This document shows, in pieces, positions 6,718 through 8,602 of a DNA stretch of 8,602 nucleotides. Position numbers and translations under genes: made by a program. A model generated the notes under the pieces. That model had not been told where the DNA came from, searched no databases, and saw nothing but the letters and a program-made list of their open reading frames with translations. Origin of the DNA: an uncultured Succinatimonas sp. (GTDB taxonomy: Bacteria > Pseudomonadota > Gammaproteobacteria > Enterobacterales > Succinivibrionaceae); the NCBI GenBank assembly GCA_937896115.1, contig CALBLB010000211.1, positions 1 through 8,602 on the forward strand, in the 5' to 3' direction. Position 1 is the first letter of the stretch, and the number at the start of each line of letters is the position of its first letter.

Positions 6718-8233
6718 GATAGTCTCCAGCAATAGCCTGCATGATATGAGTCTCGGAGATCTCATCTTCTGCCAGTTCCGTAAGTTTCACGTGATCACGG
6801 ATCACGATGATACGTGAACAGGTACGAACCATCTCTCCCATTTCTCCTGAAATGAAGACCACACTCATGCCCTTTTCCTTGGCCAGTGAAACTGACAAAG
6901 CTTCTATTTCCGATTTGGTACCGACGTCTATGCCGCGGGTAGGTTCATCCAGGATGAGCAGTGAAGGCTGAGTTGCAAGCCATCTTGCAATGATCACTTT
7001 CTGCTGATTTCCGCCTGACAGTTGACCTACGCGCTGCTCGCGATCGGAAACTTTAATGCGCAATAACTTTATATAGTAATCGGCAAGCTCATTTTGTTTA
7101 GAGCGGGGCATATGTCTGAACATGCCGCCTTTTGCCACCAAAGCCATGATGATGTTTTCGCGCACGGTGAGATCGGCAAATATTCCTGAAATTTTTCTGT
7201 CCTCAGGACAAAAAGCAATGCGCTTTTTCATGGCATCCATAGGACATTTGAACGAAACTTCCATTCCGTCCACTTTTATGGTTCCGGAGGTCTTCGGGGT
7301 GAGACCGAAAAGCATATCGGCGATCTCGGTTCGACCTGATCCCAAAAGTCCTGCCAAACCTATAACTTCACCCTGTTTGATGTTGAAACTGAGATCTTTT
7401 ACCTTACCGGGAACGGTAACCTTGTCTGTTTCTACGAAACACTTGTCAGAAGGCTTCGATTTGTCGACGTTGCTTTCAATTTCACCTTCGTTGATCTCCT
7501 TACCCATCATCTTGGAGATTAGTTCGATGCGAGGAAGTTTTTTAACCTCGTATTCGCCTACGTAAGATCCGTCACGCAAAATGGTGATGCGATCGCAGAT
7601 GGTATAAATCTGCTCCAAGAAATGCGAAATGAAAATTATAGAGATCCCTGTGCTTCTCAAATTACGCATGATCTCAAACAATTTCTCGGTTTCACGCTCT
7701 GACAAAGAAGAAGTAGGCTCATCTAAGATCAGGATCTTGCACCTGGTATCTATGGCTCTGGCAATGGCAATCATCTGCTGCATGGCCACAGGATAGAAAC
7801 TCAGAAGTTTGGTAACGTCGATATCAATACCCAAAGATTCGTGCAAAAGTTTTGCCGAACGCTGCTCCATCGTGCGCCAGTCGATGGCACCGAATTTGGT
7901 GCGCGGCTCGCGACCTATGTAAATATTCTCGGCCACGGAGAGGTTGGCACAGAGATTTACTTCCTGATAAACGGTGGAGATACCTATTTTTTGGCTTTCT
8001 AGCGGAGATTTTGGTTCTATATGATCGCCGCAATAAATCACGTCACCGGCGGTTTTCTGATATACACCGGTAAGCACTTTGACCAAAGTAGATTTACCGG
8101 CACCGTTTTCCCCCATCAGCGAGTGGATTTCACCGCGTCTTAAATTGAAGGACACGTCTTTTAAAGCCTTCACGCCGGGAAAGAACATGTCTATATGTTC
8201 CATCCTGAGAATGAGATCATTGTCAGAGGCCAT
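6704..8233 (-). CDS. ytfR: Sugar ABC transporter ATP-binding protein YtfR (double ATPase)
   Basis: This 509-residue cytosolic subunit has two fused nucleotide-binding domains, as in ribose/galactose-type importers. Domain 1: Walker A GENGAGKST (41-49), Q-loop at Q90, a variant signature YPVAMQQ (147-153), Walker B ILILDEP (167-173) and switch His204. Domain 2: a degenerate Walker A, GLLGSGRTE (295-303), lacking the GKS/T; a canonical LSGGNQQK (405-412); Walker B LLILDEPTRGID (425-436); and SGE (462-464) in place of the switch His. Such asymmetry is normal in this family, where only one composite site hydrolyses ATP well. The ATG at 8233 is preferred over the TTG just before it because AGGAGG lies 5 bases upstream of the ATG. 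It is separated from ytfQ by a 161-bp hairpin-rich gap and overlaps ytfT. Confidence 0.95.
   Translation of the reverse strand: MASDNDLILRMEHIDMFFPGVKALKDVSFNLRRGEIHSLMGENGAGKSTLVKVLTGVYQKTAGDVIYCGDHIEPKSPLESQKIGISTVYQEVNLCANLSVAENIYIGREPRTKFGAIDWRTMEQRSAKLLHESLGIDIDVTKLLSFYPVAMQQMIAIARAIDTRCKILILDEPTSSLSERETEKLFEIMRNLRSTGISIIFISHFLEQIYTICDRITILRDGSYVGEYEVKKLPRIELISKMMGKEINEGEIESNVDKSKPSDKCFVETDKVTVPGKVKDLSFNIKQGEVIGLAGLLGSGRTEIADMLFGLTPKTSGTIKVDGMEVSFKCPMDAMKKRIAFCPEDRKISGIFADLTVRENIIMALVAKGGMFRHMPRSKQNELADYYIKLLRIKVSDREQRVGQLSGGNQQKVIIARWLATQPSLLILDEPTRGIDVGTKSEIEALSVSLAKEKGMSVVFISGEMGEMVRTCSRIIVIRDHVKLTELAEDEISETHIMQAIAGDYHGHA
6724..6727 (-). promoter_or_regulatory. Ribosome binding site that decides the ytfT start
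   Basis: On the minus strand this reads GGAG, 6 bases before the ATG at 6717 and 12 before the ATG at 6711. It lies inside the ytfR coding sequence and supports the 14-bp gene overlap. Confidence 0.65.
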
Positions 8234-8238
8234 CAAGC

Positions 8239-8244
8239 CCTCCT
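8239..8244 (-). promoter_or_regulatory. Ribosome binding site of ytfR
   Basis: AGGAGG on the minus strand stands 5 bases before the ATG at 8233 but only 2 bases before the TTG at 8236, so the ATG is the start. It lies 18 bases from the last of the three intergenic stem-loops. Confidence 0.75.
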
Positions 8245-8261
8245 GAGGAATGAAAAAATAA

Positions 8262-8280
8262 AGGGAAAAGTCCCATCCCT
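8262..8280 (-). other. Third intergenic stem-loop before ytfR
   Basis: Two mutually exclusive small stems are possible: AGGGA/TCCCT (8262-8266 with 8276-8280) or GGGA/TCCC (8263-8266 with 8271-8274). On the minus strand TTTATTTTTT follows, which is terminator-like. The stem is weak, so termination here would be partial at most. Confidence 0.45.
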
Positions 8281-8286
8281 GAAATT

Positions 8287-8313
8287 AAAAAGGGGGATGA
8301 AAACTCATCCCCC
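8287..8313 (-). terminator. Intrinsic terminator-like hairpin between ytfQ and ytfR
   Basis: A perfect 9-bp GC-rich stem (8292-8300 with 8305-8313) with a 4-base loop is followed on the minus strand by TTTTT (complement of 8287-8291). It lies inside the operon. Partial termination here would yield a short, abundant ytfQ message and fewer full-length transcripts carrying ytfRT-yjfF. Confidence 0.8.
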
Positions 8314-8320
8314 CTCTCCT

Positions 8321-8340
8321 AGGGAGCCTTAAGACTCCCT
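8321..8340 (-). other. First intergenic stem-loop after ytfQ
   Basis: AGGGAG (8321-8326) pairs with CTCCCT (8335-8340) around an 8-base loop. On the transcribed strand it comes before the terminator hairpin and has no T run after it. It may protect the ytfQ mRNA 3' end. Confidence 0.55.
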
Positions 8341-8394
8341 TTATTTAGGCAGCGGCTGCGGTTTTCTTAAACGAACTGCCGTGTTGCCTTGTGA

Positions 8395-8602
8395 TCAGTA
8401 TTTACGAGTCGGGAAGACTTCGGCTGCAGTCTCGGCAGGGAACACGTCTTCCTTAACGAACACGCTCTTAGGTACAGGCTCGCCCTTCAAGACCTTCTTG
8501 GCAGTCTCGAAGAAGAGTTCACCCTGCAGAGGGTTGCATTCGACGGTAGCATTGGCCTTGCCGTCGATCATAGCCTGGAAGATTCCCTTGACGGCGTCGC
8601 AG
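8395..8602 (-). CDS. ytfQ: Sugar-binding protein YtfQ, C-terminal part (cut by the window edge)
   Basis: The minus-strand frame is open from the window edge to TGA at 8397-8395, giving the last 68 residues. The stretch GKANATVECNPLQGELFFE (14-32 of the fragment) is the typical last segment of periplasmic type I sugar-binding proteins (Peripla_BP_4 group), where a helix and strand after the 'ATVE.NP' strand close the C-terminal lobe. The tail ends FPTRKY. Position directly upstream of ytfR, ytfT and yjfF identifies it as the binding protein of that importer. It would be periplasmic; the signal peptide lies outside the window. Lysine is coded mostly by AAG and the codons look biased, in keeping with high expression. 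The operon promoter is outside the window. Confidence 0.88.
   Translation of the reverse strand, partial: CDAVKGIFQAMIDGKANATVECNPLQGELFFETAKKVLKGEPVPKSVFVKEDVFPAETAAEVFPTRKY

Noticed and set aside
6718..6765. N-terminal extension of YtfT by 16 residues
   Set aside because: No ribosome site for the upstream start; GGAG 6 bases before the ATG at 6717 and the family length both favour the shorter form.
7122..7565. Plus-strand open frame of 147 codons
   Set aside because: It is antisense to ytfR, which shows all expected ATPase motifs; no domain seen.
8344..8394. Short minus-strand frame after the ytfQ stop ending KKTAAAA
   Set aside because: It looks like a protein tail but has no start codon after the preceding stop and is in a different frame from ytfQ; the ytfQ end FPTRKY is a natural terminus. 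A frameshift at the ytfQ end is possible but unsupported.
1..8602. CRISPR array, tRNA, insertion sequence or phage genes
   Set aside because: No regularly spaced repeats, cloverleaf sequences, transposase or phage-like frames were seen on either strand.

Overview
The window holds two complete or nearly complete solute-uptake operons on the minus strand, with a small HIT-family gene and a small exported-protein gene at the left edge. Tripartite tricarboxylate transporters (TctABC, with a Bug-type receptor) and YtfQRT-YjfF sugar ABC systems are mainly proteobacterial. Strong purine-rich ribosome sites, moderate GC and clean rho-independent terminators fit a proteobacterium. An anaerobic gut-type gammaproteobacterium is a plausible guess, but nothing here (no rRNA or other marker) proves the taxon.

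Left edge (1-680, plus strand): a probable 3' end of an unidentified gene stops at 51 and is followed by a strong intrinsic terminator. A promoter-like stretch leads into a HIT-family nucleotide-binding protein (198-632). It ends in a hairpin that also contains the stop codon of the convergent minus-strand gene at 669-1193, a 174-residue probable periplasmic protein of unknown function.

Middle (1244-4598, minus strand): tctC-tctB-tctA, in transcription order receptor, small membrane subunit, large membrane subunit, closed by a perfect 11-bp terminator. The periplasmic receptor TctC captures a carboxylate and hands it to the TctAB membrane complex, which is ion-gradient driven. A GC-rich stem-loop separates tctC from tctB. 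A 336-bp AT-rich gene-free stretch upstream of tctC holds the yjfF terminator, a candidate tctC promoter and several small repeats.

Right (4599-8602, minus strand): ytfQ (only its C-terminal 68 residues lie in the window), ytfR, ytfT and yjfF, an ABC importer of the galactofuranose/pentose type: binding protein, double ATPase and two different permeases. ytfR/ytfT and ytfT/yjfF overlap by 14 and 8 bp, which suggests translational coupling. Between ytfQ and ytfR lie three stem-loops, one an intrinsic-terminator-like structure, probably keeping the binding protein in excess over the membrane parts.

No mobile element, CRISPR array, RNA gene, defence system or obviously new system was seen. The interesting material is mostly regulatory (hairpins after both binding-protein genes, a tctB start without a ribosome site, operator-like repeats), plus one unknown exported protein and a two-residue insertion in YjfF.
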